Of a stretch of DNA of 64,000 nucleotides, positions 18,944-27,652 are shown in pieces. The notes under the pieces were generated by a model. It did no database searches and was not told the DNA's origin. It saw only the letters and a list, made by a program, of their open reading frames with translations. Within the stretch, counting starts at the first letter, position 1; each line of letters begins with the position of its first letter. Both the position numbers and the translations under genes were made by a program. The stretch is from assembly GCF_012927275.1 (NCBI RefSeq), contig NZ_JABBGG010000001.1, positions 248,001 through 312,000 on the forward strand. Direction: 5' to 3'. The stretch is from Massilia polaris. Lineage in GTDB: Bacteria; Pseudomonadota; Gammaproteobacteria; Burkholderiales; Burkholderiaceae_D.

Positions 18944-20353
18944 TCAAGCCTCGATAAAGCGCATCTTGAAGCTTCGGCCCTTGAAGCCACCGAAGTCCGG
19001 CCCCAGCTTGTTGCCGGCGTTGAGGCGCTGGAACGCCAGTTCGGCGACATGGCGGTCCAGCGCAACGTAGGTCTGGAACTCGGTGACGTTGATCTTGCCG
19101 ACCTGTTCCTTGGTCAGCTTGGCGTCGCCGGTCAGGGCGCCCAGCACGTCGCCGGGACGCAGCTTGTCCTTCTTGCCGCCGTGGATGACCAGCGTGACCA
19201 TCGGCGCCGGCGCTGCTTCGCGGCCTTCGTCGTCGAGTTCCTTGAGGTCGTGCCATGCAACCGGCGCGCCCTGGTATTCCTCGATCAGGCGCACCCATTT
19301 CTTTTCGTTCGGCGCGCACAGCGACAGCGCCAGGCCCGATTCGCCCGCACGTCCGGTACGGCCGACCCGGTGGATATGCACTTCGGTGTCCTTCGAGACG
19401 TCGACGTTGATCACCGCGCCGAGGTTGGCGATGTCGAGGCCGCGCGCGGCGACGTCGGTGGCGACCAGCACCGAGCAGCTGCGGTTCGCGAACAGCACCA
19501 GGATCTCGTCGCGTTCGCGTTGTTCAAGGTCGCCGTACAGCGCAAGCGCGGAGAAGCCTTGCGAACGCAGTTCGTCGGCCAGCTCCTGGCAGTGCACCTT
19601 GGTGTTGCAGAAGGCGAGGGTGGACGCAGGCTGGAAGTGCTTGAGCAGGCGGCCGACGGCGTGGTCGCGCTCGTCGAAGCCGACTTCATAGAAGCGCTGC
19701 TCGATCGCATCGCCGGTGTGCTGCGCCTCGACCTTGATCTCGACCGGGTCGATCAAAAACGGCTCGGTGGCGCGGCGGATATCGTCAGGGTAGGTGGCCG
19801 AGAACAGCAAGGTCTGGCGGCGCTGCGGGCAGGCGCTGACGATGCCGGCGATTTCGTCGTAGAAGCCCATGTCGGTCATGCGGTCCGCTTCATCGAGCAC
19901 CAGGGTCTGCACATGCGACAGGTTGATGGTGCCGCGCCCGAGGTGGTCGCGGATGCGGCCCGGCGTGCCGACGACGATGTGGGCGCCATGTTCGAGCGAC
20001 GCGATCTGCGGGCGCATCGGCGCGCCGCCGGTCAGGGTCAGCACCTTGATATTGGCTTCGCCGCGCGCCAGCCGGCGCAGTTCGTTCGCGACCTGGTCGG
20101 CCAGTTCGCGCGTCGGGCACAGCACCAGTCCCTGCACCGCGAACCACGCCGGATTGAGCTTGTGCAGGATGCCGATGCCGAACGCCGCCGTCTTGCCGCT
20201 GCCGGTCTTGGCCTGCGCGATCAGGTCGCGTCCTTCCAGCACTGGCGGCAGGCTTTGCGCCTGGATCGTCGTCATTTCGTGGTAGCCGAGCGTGTCGAGG
20301 TTGGCCAGCAAGGTCGGCGTCAGGGGCAGGTTGGCAAAGGCGTTTGGATTCAT
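18944..20353 (-). CDS. dbpA: ATP-dependent RNA helicase DbpA
   Basis: A 469-residue DEAD-box helicase that helps assemble the 50S subunit by acting on 23S rRNA. Motifs in order: Q motif with TTIQAQSLP, AKTGSGKTAA (I), PTRELADQV (Ia), DEAD (II), SATY (III), TDVAARGLDI (V) and HRVGRTGRAG (VI). The last 75 or so residues form the DbpA-type RNA-binding domain, which sets it apart from RhlE. Monocistronic. Confidence 0.95.
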   Translation of the reverse strand: MNPNAFANLPLTPTLLANLDTLGYHEMTTIQAQSLPPVLEGRDLIAQAKTGSGKTAAFGIGILHKLNPAWFAVQGLVLCPTRELADQVANELRRLARGEANIKVLTLTGGAPMRPQIASLEHGAHIVVGTPGRIRDHLGRGTINLSHVQTLVLDEADRMTDMGFYDEIAGIVSACPQRRQTLLFSATYPDDIRRATEPFLIDPVEIKVEAQHTGDAIEQRFYEVGFDERDHAVGRLLKHFQPASTLAFCNTKVHCQELADELRSQGFSALALYGDLEQRERDEILVLFANRSCSVLVATDVAARGLDIANLGAVINVDVSKDTEVHIHRVGRTGRAGESGLALSLCAPNEKKWVRLIEEYQGAPVAWHDLKELDDEGREAAPAPMVTLVIHGGKKDKLRPGDVLGALTGDAKLTKEQVGKINVTEFQTYVALDRHVAELAFQRLNAGNKLGPDFGGFKGRSFKMRFIEA

Positions 20354-20447
20354 GTGGGCGGGACCGGCAAATAGGGAACAGGCCCAGTCTATCAGGCGAC
20401 CGGGCCGAGGGGTACTGCGCGTGCGGCGGCGGGCCGCGTGAAAATCG

Positions 20448-20681
20448 TCAGGCCGAGGCCCAGATGGGCAGGCCGGTCAGGTCGAGACTGTCGTCGCGGC
20501 TCCAGACGGGCAGGCCGCTGGCGTCGGTTTCGTCGAGCAGTTCGAGCTGTTCTTGCTTGAGGGAGGATTTGCGCTGGCGAGGCGTGCTCGCGCGCTTGAC
20601 TTCAATCGTGGACACTACCAGCGGGAGCGCTGCCTCAAGACCCGGCAGGTCAAACGTCGCGTTATCTTTTTTGTCTCTCAT
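20448..20681 (-). CDS. small hypothetical protein
   Basis: A 77-residue acidic/polar protein beginning MRDKKDNATFDL, with a basic patch (RASTPRQRKSS) and ending DLTGLPIWASA. The ATG at 20681 follows AGAGG with good spacing; an upstream in-frame ATG at 20765 would run back into the tRNA terminator region. No domain recognised. It shares strand with dbpA and lies upstream of it. Confidence 0.6.
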   Translation of the reverse strand: MRDKKDNATFDLPGLEAALPLVVSTIEVKRASTPRQRKSSLKQEQLELLDETDASGLPVWSRDDSLDLTGLPIWASA

Positions 20682-20763
20682 GTCGACCTCTTGCCACCAC
20701 GCGCGTTGACCGCTACGCCTGGTGCCGGAACGGCTTAAGGCAGCCATTCCCATTCTTAAAAAC

Positions 20764-20791
20764 AAAAGCCCGGCTGCGGGAGTCGGGCTTT
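20764..20791 (-). terminator. intrinsic terminator of the initiator tRNA gene
   Basis: Stem AAAGCCCG/CGGGCTTT; on the minus strand it is followed by TGTTTTT. Confidence 0.75.
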
Positions 20792-20802
20792 GTAGTGGTA
20801 TT

Positions 20803-20879
20803 TGGTTGCGGGGACAGGATTTGAACCTGTGACCTTCGGGTTATGAGCCCGACGAGCTGCCAGACTGCTCCACCCCGCA
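20803..20879 (-). tRNA. initiator tRNA-fMet(CAT)
   Basis: A 77-nt gene with encoded CCA. Anticodon CAT is in a stem with the three G-C pairs (GGG/CCC) diagnostic of bacterial initiators, and the body closely matches E. coli fMet. Position 1 reads T, so the 1-72 position would be a U-A pair and not the C-A mismatch of E. coli. Confidence 0.93.
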
Positions 20880-20937
20880 CTGCGAATTGTACAGACTATT
20901 GGGGGATGAAGCAATGAACAATCTTCGACTGGCGTTT

Positions 20938-22092
20938 TTAAGCGGCCGCGAGGCGCCATAACGACGTTACCTCAGCCGCGCGCGCCGCGTGCAGCGGGTC
21001 GGCGGCATCGCTGGCGCGCGGGTGGGTCGGGCGCACGTCGATGCGGTCGACGACCTTCAGGCCCGCCGCTTCGATCCAGTCCAGCAGCTGTTCGCGCGGG
21101 CGCAGGCCGAGGTGCTCGGCCAGGTCCGACAGGATCAGCCAACCCTCGCCGCCCGGTTCCAGGTGCGCGGCCAGGCCGCTGAGGAAGCCGCGCAGCATGC
21201 GGCTTTCCGGATCGTAGATCGCGTATTCGATCGACGAGCTCGGGCGCCCCGGCAGCCATGGCGGGTTACACACCACCAGCGGCGCGCGGCCTTCCGGGAA
21301 CAGGTCGGCCTGCACCACCTGCACCTTTCCTTGCAAATCGAGGCGCTGGATGTTCTCGCGTGCGCAGCTGAGCGCGCGCTGGTCGATGTCGGTGGCGATC
21401 ACTTGTTTGATGCCGCGCTGCGCCAGCACCGCCGCCAGCACGCCGGTGCCCGCGCCGATGTCGAAGGCGAGCCTTGCGCCCGCAGCCAGCGGGGCGTCGT
21501 TCACCAGCTGGACATACTCGCCGCGGATCGGCGAGAACACGCCGTAGTGCGGGTGGATACGGGCATCCAGCGCCGGAATCTCGACGCCGTTCTTGCGCCA
21601 TTCGTGCGCGCCGATCACGCCCAGCAGCTCGCGCAGCGAAGCGACGAACGGCTGGTCGCCGCGGCCGTAGGCCTCGTTGCACGCCAGTTTGACTTCCGGC
21701 GCGCGGCGCAGCGGGATCGTGTAGTCGGCGTCGAAGGGGATCAGCAGCATCGCCAGCGTGCGCGCGCGCTGCGACTGGGCCTGGCGGTGCAGGTGGAAAG
21801 CTTGCGCCAGTGTCGGCGCGGCCTTCGGCTCCTTGACGCGCTTCGGTTTGCCGCCTTTTTGGTCGGCGCGGCGCGCGAGCGCCTGCAGCAGCTGGCGCGC
21901 GTTCTGGAAGTCGCCGCGCCACAACAGCGCAGTGCCTTCGCAGGCGAGGCGGTAAGCCAAGTCCGCCGGCGTCTTGTCGTCGGCGATAACGACCTTTTTT
22001 GGCGCAGGCATGCCGCTTTCGGAACGCCACGATGCCGAGCGCTCCTGGTCGGCCTCAGTCCAGTGGATATGCGCGGGGATATGTGGGTGCAT
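20938..22092 (-). CDS. class I SAM-dependent methyltransferase
   Basis: About 384 residues. The C-terminal half is a Rossmann methyltransferase with AFDIGAGTGVLAAVLA (motif I), VIATDIDQRALSCARENI (post I) and the catalytic VVCNPPWLPG (NPPW), typical of N6-adenine or N5-glutamine methyltransferases (RlmG/HemK-like). The N-terminal half has a Lys/Arg-rich segment and DFQNARQLLQALARRA. Substrate not assignable. ATG 22092 lies 17 nt after the small upstream gene; a longer start at 22134 would overlap that gene. Confidence 0.83.
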   Translation of the reverse strand: MHPHIPAHIHWTEADQERSASWRSESGMPAPKKVVIADDKTPADLAYRLACEGTALLWRGDFQNARQLLQALARRADQKGGKPKRVKEPKAAPTLAQAFHLHRQAQSQRARTLAMLLIPFDADYTIPLRRAPEVKLACNEAYGRGDQPFVASLRELLGVIGAHEWRKNGVEIPALDARIHPHYGVFSPIRGEYVQLVNDAPLAAGARLAFDIGAGTGVLAAVLAQRGIKQVIATDIDQRALSCARENIQRLDLQGKVQVVQADLFPEGRAPLVVCNPPWLPGRPSSSIEYAIYDPESRMLRGFLSGLAAHLEPGGEGWLILSDLAEHLGLRPREQLLDWIEAAGLKVVDRIDVRPTHPRASDAADPLHAARAAEVTSLWRLAAA

Positions 22093-22108
22093 GAAGGGCA
22101 ATCGAATG

Positions 22109-22321
22109 TTAGTGGTGATGCGACCAGTTGTCATCGCTGGACTGGAGGTAGGAGGCGACCGCGTCCGGGTTGCCGGTTGCGTGACGCTTCAGTTCGCCGC
22201 AGGCGCACAGGCCCTGGTACGGCTGGATGTGTGAGCACGCGGAAACTTTTTGCAGGAAAACTTTAACCGGTTTGGTGCATTTGTCGCACTTGAAGGTCAG
22301 CACGCGGGCAGGCTTGGACAT
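22109..22321 (-). CDS. small cysteine-rich protein
   Basis: 70 residues with CDKC, a lone Cys, and a CAC pair (GLCACGELKRH), then a His-rich end (SHHH). The spacing suggests a zinc-ribbon-like fold, an inference only. It lies immediately upstream of the methyltransferase and is probably co-transcribed. Confidence 0.65.
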   Translation of the reverse strand: MSKPARVLTFKCDKCTKPVKVFLQKVSACSHIQPYQGLCACGELKRHATGNPDAVASYLQSSDDNWSHHH

Positions 22322-22444
22322 GATATGGCTTTAAGAGGGACAGGTTCGGGAAAGGGCGCATTTTATCACCGGGCAGTCAACGGACCTGGCGCCGCCGCGT
22401 TTACTGGACAGGTCCCAGGTGGCCGTGTGAGGAGCAGGCAAGGT

Positions 22445-22594
22445 ATGGACAAGCTAAAGCAACCCAGCAAGGAAAGCGTCAGGGAGTGGCTGCGCGCCGA
22501 AGCCAGGCGCCGCCGTCCGCCTCCCGATCCTTCCCAGATTCGCCGTGAACTCGGTTGGGAGCTTGCGCGGATCGTGCCGCCCTCAAAACGCTGA
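22445..22594 (+). CDS. small basic hypothetical protein
   Basis: 49 residues beginning MDKLKQPSKESVREWL, with an Arg-rich run and PSQIRRELGWELA. The ATG follows AGGAG at suitable spacing. It converges on sbcC, ending 5 nt before the sbcC stop. I recall similar short proteins in related bacteria, function unknown. A DNA- or RNA-binding role would be a guess. Confidence 0.6.
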   Translation: MDKLKQPSKESVREWLRAEARRRRPPPDPSQIRRELGWELARIVPPSKR

Positions 22595-22599
22595 CCGGC

Positions 22600-25500
22600 T
22601 TATTGCACGGTCACGCTGCTGGTGCCGCCGCCGGACGGCTCGACCAGGATCCTGGTCGAGATCCGTTCCGTCATCTCCTGCACGTGCGAGATCACGCCGA
22701 CCTTGCGTCCGGTCGAGTGCAGGCCGTCGAGCGCGTCCATCGCGACGCGCAGCGTATCGCTGTCAAGGCTGCCGAAGCCCTCGTCGATGAACAGCGACTC
22801 CACGCGCACACGGTTCGACGACAGCGATGCGAGGCCCAGCGCCAGCGCCAGCGACACCAGGAACGATTCGCCGCCCGACAGCGAGTTGACCGAGCGGATT
22901 TCGCCGCCCATGTCCTGGTCGCGCACCAGCAGGCCGAGCGAGGGCCCGCTGCTGGTCAGCACACGCTCAAGCCGGTAGCGCCGCGCCAGCTGCGACAGGT
23001 GGCTGTTGGCGTAACCAAGCAGCACGTCGAGCGTGAACTGCTGTGCGTAGTTGCGGAATTTCTTGCCATCGGCCGAACCAATCAGCTCGTTCATCTGGCC
23101 CCAGCGCCGTTCGACGGCCTGCTGCGCTTCGATGTCGGCCATGACCGACTTTGCGCTCTCGCGCCGCACGTTATCCTGCGCGACTTGCAGCCGCAATGCG
23201 GTGGCGGCGTCGTGCGCGGCTCTGCGTTCGCCTTCCAGCTTCGTCAAGGCCTCCGCCAGCGCTGCTGCCGGTTGGGCGGCATCGGCAAGCGGGCTTTGCT
23301 GGTGCAGGTCGCGTCGCGTGCGGCGCTCGGCCAGCACAGTCGCGGCGTTTGCAGTCGCGCTGTCGAGGGAGGCGAGGGCGCCGCGCTCCTGCGCGATCCA
23401 TGATGATTCCAGCGCGAGCAGTTTGCCCAGCGCGACGCCATCGACCGGATCGAGACCGGGATGCTGCTCGCCGAAACCTGCGAGCCAGGCGTTGAGCCTT
23501 GCGTCTGCGGCTGCAGCCCCGATCTGGATGGCGGCAAGCCGCTCCTTGTTGTGCGCAAGCGATTCGCGTGCGCGCGTTTCGGCATGCGCGGCGTGCTCGC
23601 GTGCCGCCTGCTGGCCCGCGAGTTGGGCACGCGCGGTGTCGATGGCCAGCACCAGTTGCGCCTCGATGTCGCGCACCGGCCGGTCATCCCACAGCGCCAT
23701 GCGTTCGCGCCGCTTGCCAGCCAGTTCAAGGTCGAGGCGTTCGAATGCCGCCTGTGCGGCAGCGGAAAGCTGGGTGCAATGTTCGCAGCGCTTTTGTAAT
23801 GCGTCGTGCTCGACGTCCTGCGTCGCGAGCGATGCTGCCAGTGTTGCATGTCGCGCCGACTGCGTGTGCCATTGCGCTGCTTCGTTGGCGCGTTGAGTGC
23901 GGAAGCCAGTCGGGTCCTCTAGCCAGGCGGCGCGCCACTGCCCGGTGATTGCGTGATCCAGTTCCTCCAGCACGGCAGCCAGGCCGGTGGCGACATGGGC
24001 GTGGCGTTCGGTGAGCGACGCCTGGTCGGCGCTTGCTTGCGCCGAAAGCGTGCGCGCAGCCCCAGCGGCTTCCTGCAGGCGGTCGCGTTCCATTGCCCCA
24101 AGATCGCACGCAGATTGCGCCTTGTCGCGCGCCTCGGCGGCGGCGCGTTCCGCTTGTTCCAGCGCGTCGAGCTCGCGGAACCCGGCGCGCGTTAGCTCCA
24201 TCTGCGTCGCAAACCATTCGCTGCGCTGATCTTCCTCGGCGGCCAGCGGGCTCGCTGCCCAAGCGGCTTCGGCTTTTTCAAGCGCCGATTCCAGCGCCTG
24301 CTGCTCACGGCGGACAAGCACTATCTGCTGCTCGCTAGCGGCGATGATGGCGCGTTGCGCGCTTTGGACGGACAGGTTCTCCGCCGCTACCGTGCGGCAG
24401 CGGACCACTTCAGCGTCCAGGCTTGCCAGCATCGCACGAAGGCTGGCATCCTGGTTCTGGTAAGGGTGGTCGGCGCTGCCGCAAACCGGGCACGGCTTGC
24501 CATCTTCAAGTGTCGTGCGCAAGTCCTCGACGCTGCCTGCGCACGCAAGCTGCGCGGCGTGGTGCGAGCGTTCCGCCTGGACGCGAGCGGCGTCGATGGC
24601 GCTCGCGTCGGCCGTCGCTTTTGCGAGCAGCAGTTGCGCCGCTGACGTGGCTTGTGCGATCTCGCTTGCGCGCGTTGCGGCTTGCTGCAGCCGGATGCGG
24701 GTTGCGTCGAATTCGGTCCACGCTTTTTCGCCCGCCGCAAGGTTGTCTCGCCGCTGCTCGAGCGCCTGGCGTTCAGTGCGCAATCCCTTCGCGTTGAAAG
24801 CGTTGAGTGCGATGATCGCCTGCTGCCGTGCCGTTTCGAGTGCCTGCAGCCGGGTGCCCGATTCGGTTAACGCCGCTGCTGCTGTTTGTTCCCCGGCGCG
24901 GGCGACGGCAAGCGCCTTCGCAGCCTGCGCCAGCTCGCCCGCAAGGATTCGTTCGCGCTGCCCATCCTGTCCGGCCTGGACAAACAGCTTCTCCCAACGT
25001 GGCCACTGCACCGCCAGCGGTTCAAGATGGCGGTGGCCGTGCAGCCATGCACCAGTCTCCTGATGTGCGCTGCGGTTCGCCGCCAGCTTTTCCGCAGCTT
25101 GGGTGGATGACGTATTTGCGGCATTCAGCTCGTTCGCAGCTGCCGAGCGGGCGTTTGCGGCGCTTGCATGCGATGGCGTCAGCGCCGCAATTGTGGCGTC
25201 GAGGGCCTTGGCCGCGTCCAGCTGAGTGGACGCCGCGCGCTGGGCTTGTTCTGCCGACTGCACGCGGCCGCTCATCTCGGCCAGGGCTTGTGCCGCCTGT
25301 TCCTGCGCGCCGACCGCCGCAGCCAGCGCTTCGTCGCAAGCCACGATGGACGCCTGAACGTTGGCGTTCTCGGTAGCCAGGCGCGCGCGCTCTGCTAACA
25401 ATGGACGCGCTGGCTCGACCGCATCGATGGTGGCCAGATAGCGTTTGCGCTCGCTTGCGGCATCCACAGCGGCGCGGCTTCCGGCAAGCGAGGCCTCTGC

Positions 25501-26331
25501 CTGCCCAAGCTGTTCTGCGAGCTTGTCGGATTCCTGCTGCCAGCGAAGCTGCTGTTCCAGCACTGCTTTGCGCGCGTCTGCCTGGGACAAGACCTCATCA
25601 GCCTTTGATGCCTGCGTATCCAGTTCGGCGCGCGCTTCGGCCGGCAGCGGCGTCTGGTCAGCAAGTCGCGACGCAAGCCGCTGCGATGCTGCCTGCTCTG
25701 CCTTGAAGCGCTCGTAGGCGCGCTTCGAGATAGTGCTGTAGATCGCGCTGCCGGTCAGCGTTTCCAGCAGTTCGCCGCGTTCGTTTTCCTCGGTTTTCAG
25801 GAACGCTGAAAACTCGTTCTGGGCAAGCAGCACCGCGCGCGTGAACTGTTCGAACGACAGGCCGATCCGCTGCGATATTTCGGACAGGACTTCAGTGTTG
25901 GTTTTGCCGAGCGGCGCCAGTTCGGGCAGCTGGTGCAGCGTCATCGACGACTTCTGCAGCGGCCCGGACACCTTGTTGCGCGAGCGCTTGACGCTCCAGC
26001 GCGCCCGATAGCGCAGCGAGTCGTTGCCGACGAAGTCGACTTCGGCCCACGCGTCGGTCGCGCCGCGCCGCAGCAGGGTGCGCGGATCGTGCACCGAGAC
26101 GGTGTCGTCGCCGACGTCGGGCAGCAGGCTGGCGCTCTTGCGCTTCAACAGGCGCGGCGTGGCGTCGTACAGGGCAAGGCACATGGCGTCGAGCAGCGTA
26201 CTCTTGCCGGCGCCGGTCGGTCCGCTGATCGCAAACAGACCGGATGATGCGAGCGGCTCCTGCTCGAAGTCCACGCAAAATTCGCCTGCAAGCGAGGCCA
26301 GGTTGCGGCCGCCGATCTTCAGTATCCTCAT
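22600..26331 (-). CDS. sbcC: exonuclease subunit SbcC
   Basis: A 1243-residue Rad50-like ATPase that with SbcD cuts DNA hairpins and processes double-strand ends. Walker A GPTGAGKST is at residues 37-45, two very long Ala-rich coiled coils flank a zinc hook CPVC near residue 613, and the ABC signature LSGGESF near residue 1147 is followed by LFIDEGFGSLD (Walker B/D-loop). The start overlaps the sbcD stop by 4 nt. It is somewhat longer than E. coli SbcC (1048). Confidence 0.96.
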   Translation of the reverse strand: MRILKIGGRNLASLAGEFCVDFEQEPLASSGLFAISGPTGAGKSTLLDAMCLALYDATPRLLKRKSASLLPDVGDDTVSVHDPRTLLRRGATDAWAEVDFVGNDSLRYRARWSVKRSRNKVSGPLQKSSMTLHQLPELAPLGKTNTEVLSEISQRIGLSFEQFTRAVLLAQNEFSAFLKTEENERGELLETLTGSAIYSTISKRAYERFKAEQAASQRLASRLADQTPLPAEARAELDTQASKADEVLSQADARKAVLEQQLRWQQESDKLAEQLGQAEASLAGSRAAVDAASERKRYLATIDAVEPARPLLAERARLATENANVQASIVACDEALAAAVGAQEQAAQALAEMSGRVQSAEQAQRAASTQLDAAKALDATIAALTPSHASAANARSAAANELNAANTSSTQAAEKLAANRSAHQETGAWLHGHRHLEPLAVQWPRWEKLFVQAGQDGQRERILAGELAQAAKALAVARAGEQTAAAALTESGTRLQALETARQQAIIALNAFNAKGLRTERQALEQRRDNLAAGEKAWTEFDATRIRLQQAATRASEIAQATSAAQLLLAKATADASAIDAARVQAERSHHAAQLACAGSVEDLRTTLEDGKPCPVCGSADHPYQNQDASLRAMLASLDAEVVRCRTVAAENLSVQSAQRAIIAASEQQIVLVRREQQALESALEKAEAAWAASPLAAEEDQRSEWFATQMELTRAGFRELDALEQAERAAAEARDKAQSACDLGAMERDRLQEAAGAARTLSAQASADQASLTERHAHVATGLAAVLEELDHAITGQWRAAWLEDPTGFRTQRANEAAQWHTQSARHATLAASLATQDVEHDALQKRCEHCTQLSAAAQAAFERLDLELAGKRRERMALWDDRPVRDIEAQLVLAIDTARAQLAGQQAAREHAAHAETRARESLAHNKERLAAIQIGAAAADARLNAWLAGFGEQHPGLDPVDGVALGKLLALESSWIAQERGALASLDSATANAATVLAERRTRRDLHQQSPLADAAQPAAALAEALTKLEGERRAAHDAATALRLQVAQDNVRRESAKSVMADIEAQQAVERRWGQMNELIGSADGKKFRNYAQQFTLDVLLGYANSHLSQLARRYRLERVLTSSGPSLGLLVRDQDMGGEIRSVNSLSGGESFLVSLALALGLASLSSNRVRVESLFIDEGFGSLDSDTLRVAMDALDGLHSTGRKVGVISHVQEMTERISTRILVEPSGGGTSSVTVQ

Positions 26332-27581
26332 GGCTTGCCTGGTTCAGAGGGGACGGCCAGCATCAGTTCCGCGAACGCGCTCAAGTGCTCAGGGTGCGCC
26401 TCCTCGCCGTACTGCTGCAGGTACAGGCGGCGGAAGATGTCATCTGGCTGAAGCTCGGCCAGCTGTTCCAGCGACAGGGCGGCGGTCTCCGCGTTCGACG
26501 GGTCGCGCTTGCGGGTCGGTTCGATTTTCGCAAGGCGCACCGGCTTGCCGGCCAGCGCCGCTTCGATGCGGCCGCGCAGACCGGGTTCGGGGGCGTCGAG
26601 CAGAACTCGCACCTCGAGGAAGGGCTGGAGCTCGTGCGGCAGGTCGGCCAGGTCGAGCGCTTCCAGCGCCGCCAGCGCTTGTTCCAGCGGCGCAGGCTGC
26701 GGCGGCACGCGCAGCAGCTCGACGGAGCGCGGCACCATCAGCGGCGTGACGTCGACCGCTTTGCCGCCGGCCAGGTCGACCCGCACTACCTGGTGCTTGT
26801 AGCCGGTTTCGGCGAACGACAGCGGCAGCGGGCTGCCGCAATAACGCAGGTGTTCTTTTTGCCCGACCCGCTGGGCAAGGTGAAGGTGGCCGAGCGCCGC
26901 GTAGGCGATCGCCGGGTCGAAGATCCCCGCCGGCAGCGCGTCGGTGCCGCCGATGACGATGCGGCGCTCGGAGTCGTTTGACGGTTCGCCGTTGACCATG
27001 TGGCAGTGCCCCATCGCGACAATGGCCTGGCCGTCCGCGCATTTGCCGCGCGCCAGCGCGAACGCCTGTTCGTACAGAAGGCCGATGCCCTTCAGGTAAG
27101 GGTCGGCGCCTTCGTCCGGCGCCTCGATGCGCGGCACGTCGCCGGGCCGCAGGAACGGCACGGCGAGGCACCACGCGGCGATGGCGCCGTCCTTGCCGCG
27201 CAGCGGCACCAGCAGCCGTTCGAGATCGATGACGCCTTCGGCGTTGCGAATAATATTCCCGATAACGCTGGTGCCGTGCGCTTCCAGCAGCGGCGCGGGC
27301 GCTTCCAGCCTGCCCGGCGAATCGTGGTTGCCCGCGATGACGACGATGTCCAGCTGCGGCGCGCGCTCGCGCGCTTCGCGCAGGAAGCGATAAAGCTGTT
27401 TCTGGGCGCTGGCGGACGGATTGGCGGTGTCGAAGATGTCCCCGGCGATCAAGAGGGCGTCGGCCTGCTCCGCCACGATGGTATCGAGCAGCCAGTCGAG
27501 GAAGCGCTGGTGCTCGTAGGTGCGTTCGTAATTGTGGAGGGCCTGGCCAAGATGCCAGTCGGAGGTGTGCAACAGCCGCAT
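26328..27581 (-). CDS. sbcD: exonuclease subunit SbcD
   Basis: A 417-residue Mre11-like nuclease. Metallophosphatase motifs are clear: SDWHLG, AGDIFDTANPS, AGNHDS, MGHCHM and LGHLH. It is the first gene of an sbcDC operon, translationally coupled to sbcC. The capping domain follows residue 290 or so. Confidence 0.96.
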   Translation of the reverse strand: MRLLHTSDWHLGQALHNYERTYEHQRFLDWLLDTIVAEQADALLIAGDIFDTANPSASAQKQLYRFLREARERAPQLDIVVIAGNHDSPGRLEAPAPLLEAHGTSVIGNIIRNAEGVIDLERLLVPLRGKDGAIAAWCLAVPFLRPGDVPRIEAPDEGADPYLKGIGLLYEQAFALARGKCADGQAIVAMGHCHMVNGEPSNDSERRIVIGGTDALPAGIFDPAIAYAALGHLHLAQRVGQKEHLRYCGSPLPLSFAETGYKHQVVRVDLAGGKAVDVTPLMVPRSVELLRVPPQPAPLEQALAALEALDLADLPHELQPFLEVRVLLDAPEPGLRGRIEAALAGKPVRLAKIEPTRKRDPSNAETAALSLEQLAELQPDDIFRRLYLQQYGEEAHPEHLSAFAELMLAVPSEPGKP

Positions 27582-27652
27582 CGTTTACGCTTGGGGGTGG
27601 AAATCAAGCGCTTACTATAGCGCACCCGGCCGCCCGGACGCCACGACGCGGG

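Noticed and set aside
22109-22134. Longer start (22134) for the methyltransferase
   Set aside because: It would overlap the small Cys-rich gene and add 14 residues that look unconserved; possible but less likely than 22092.
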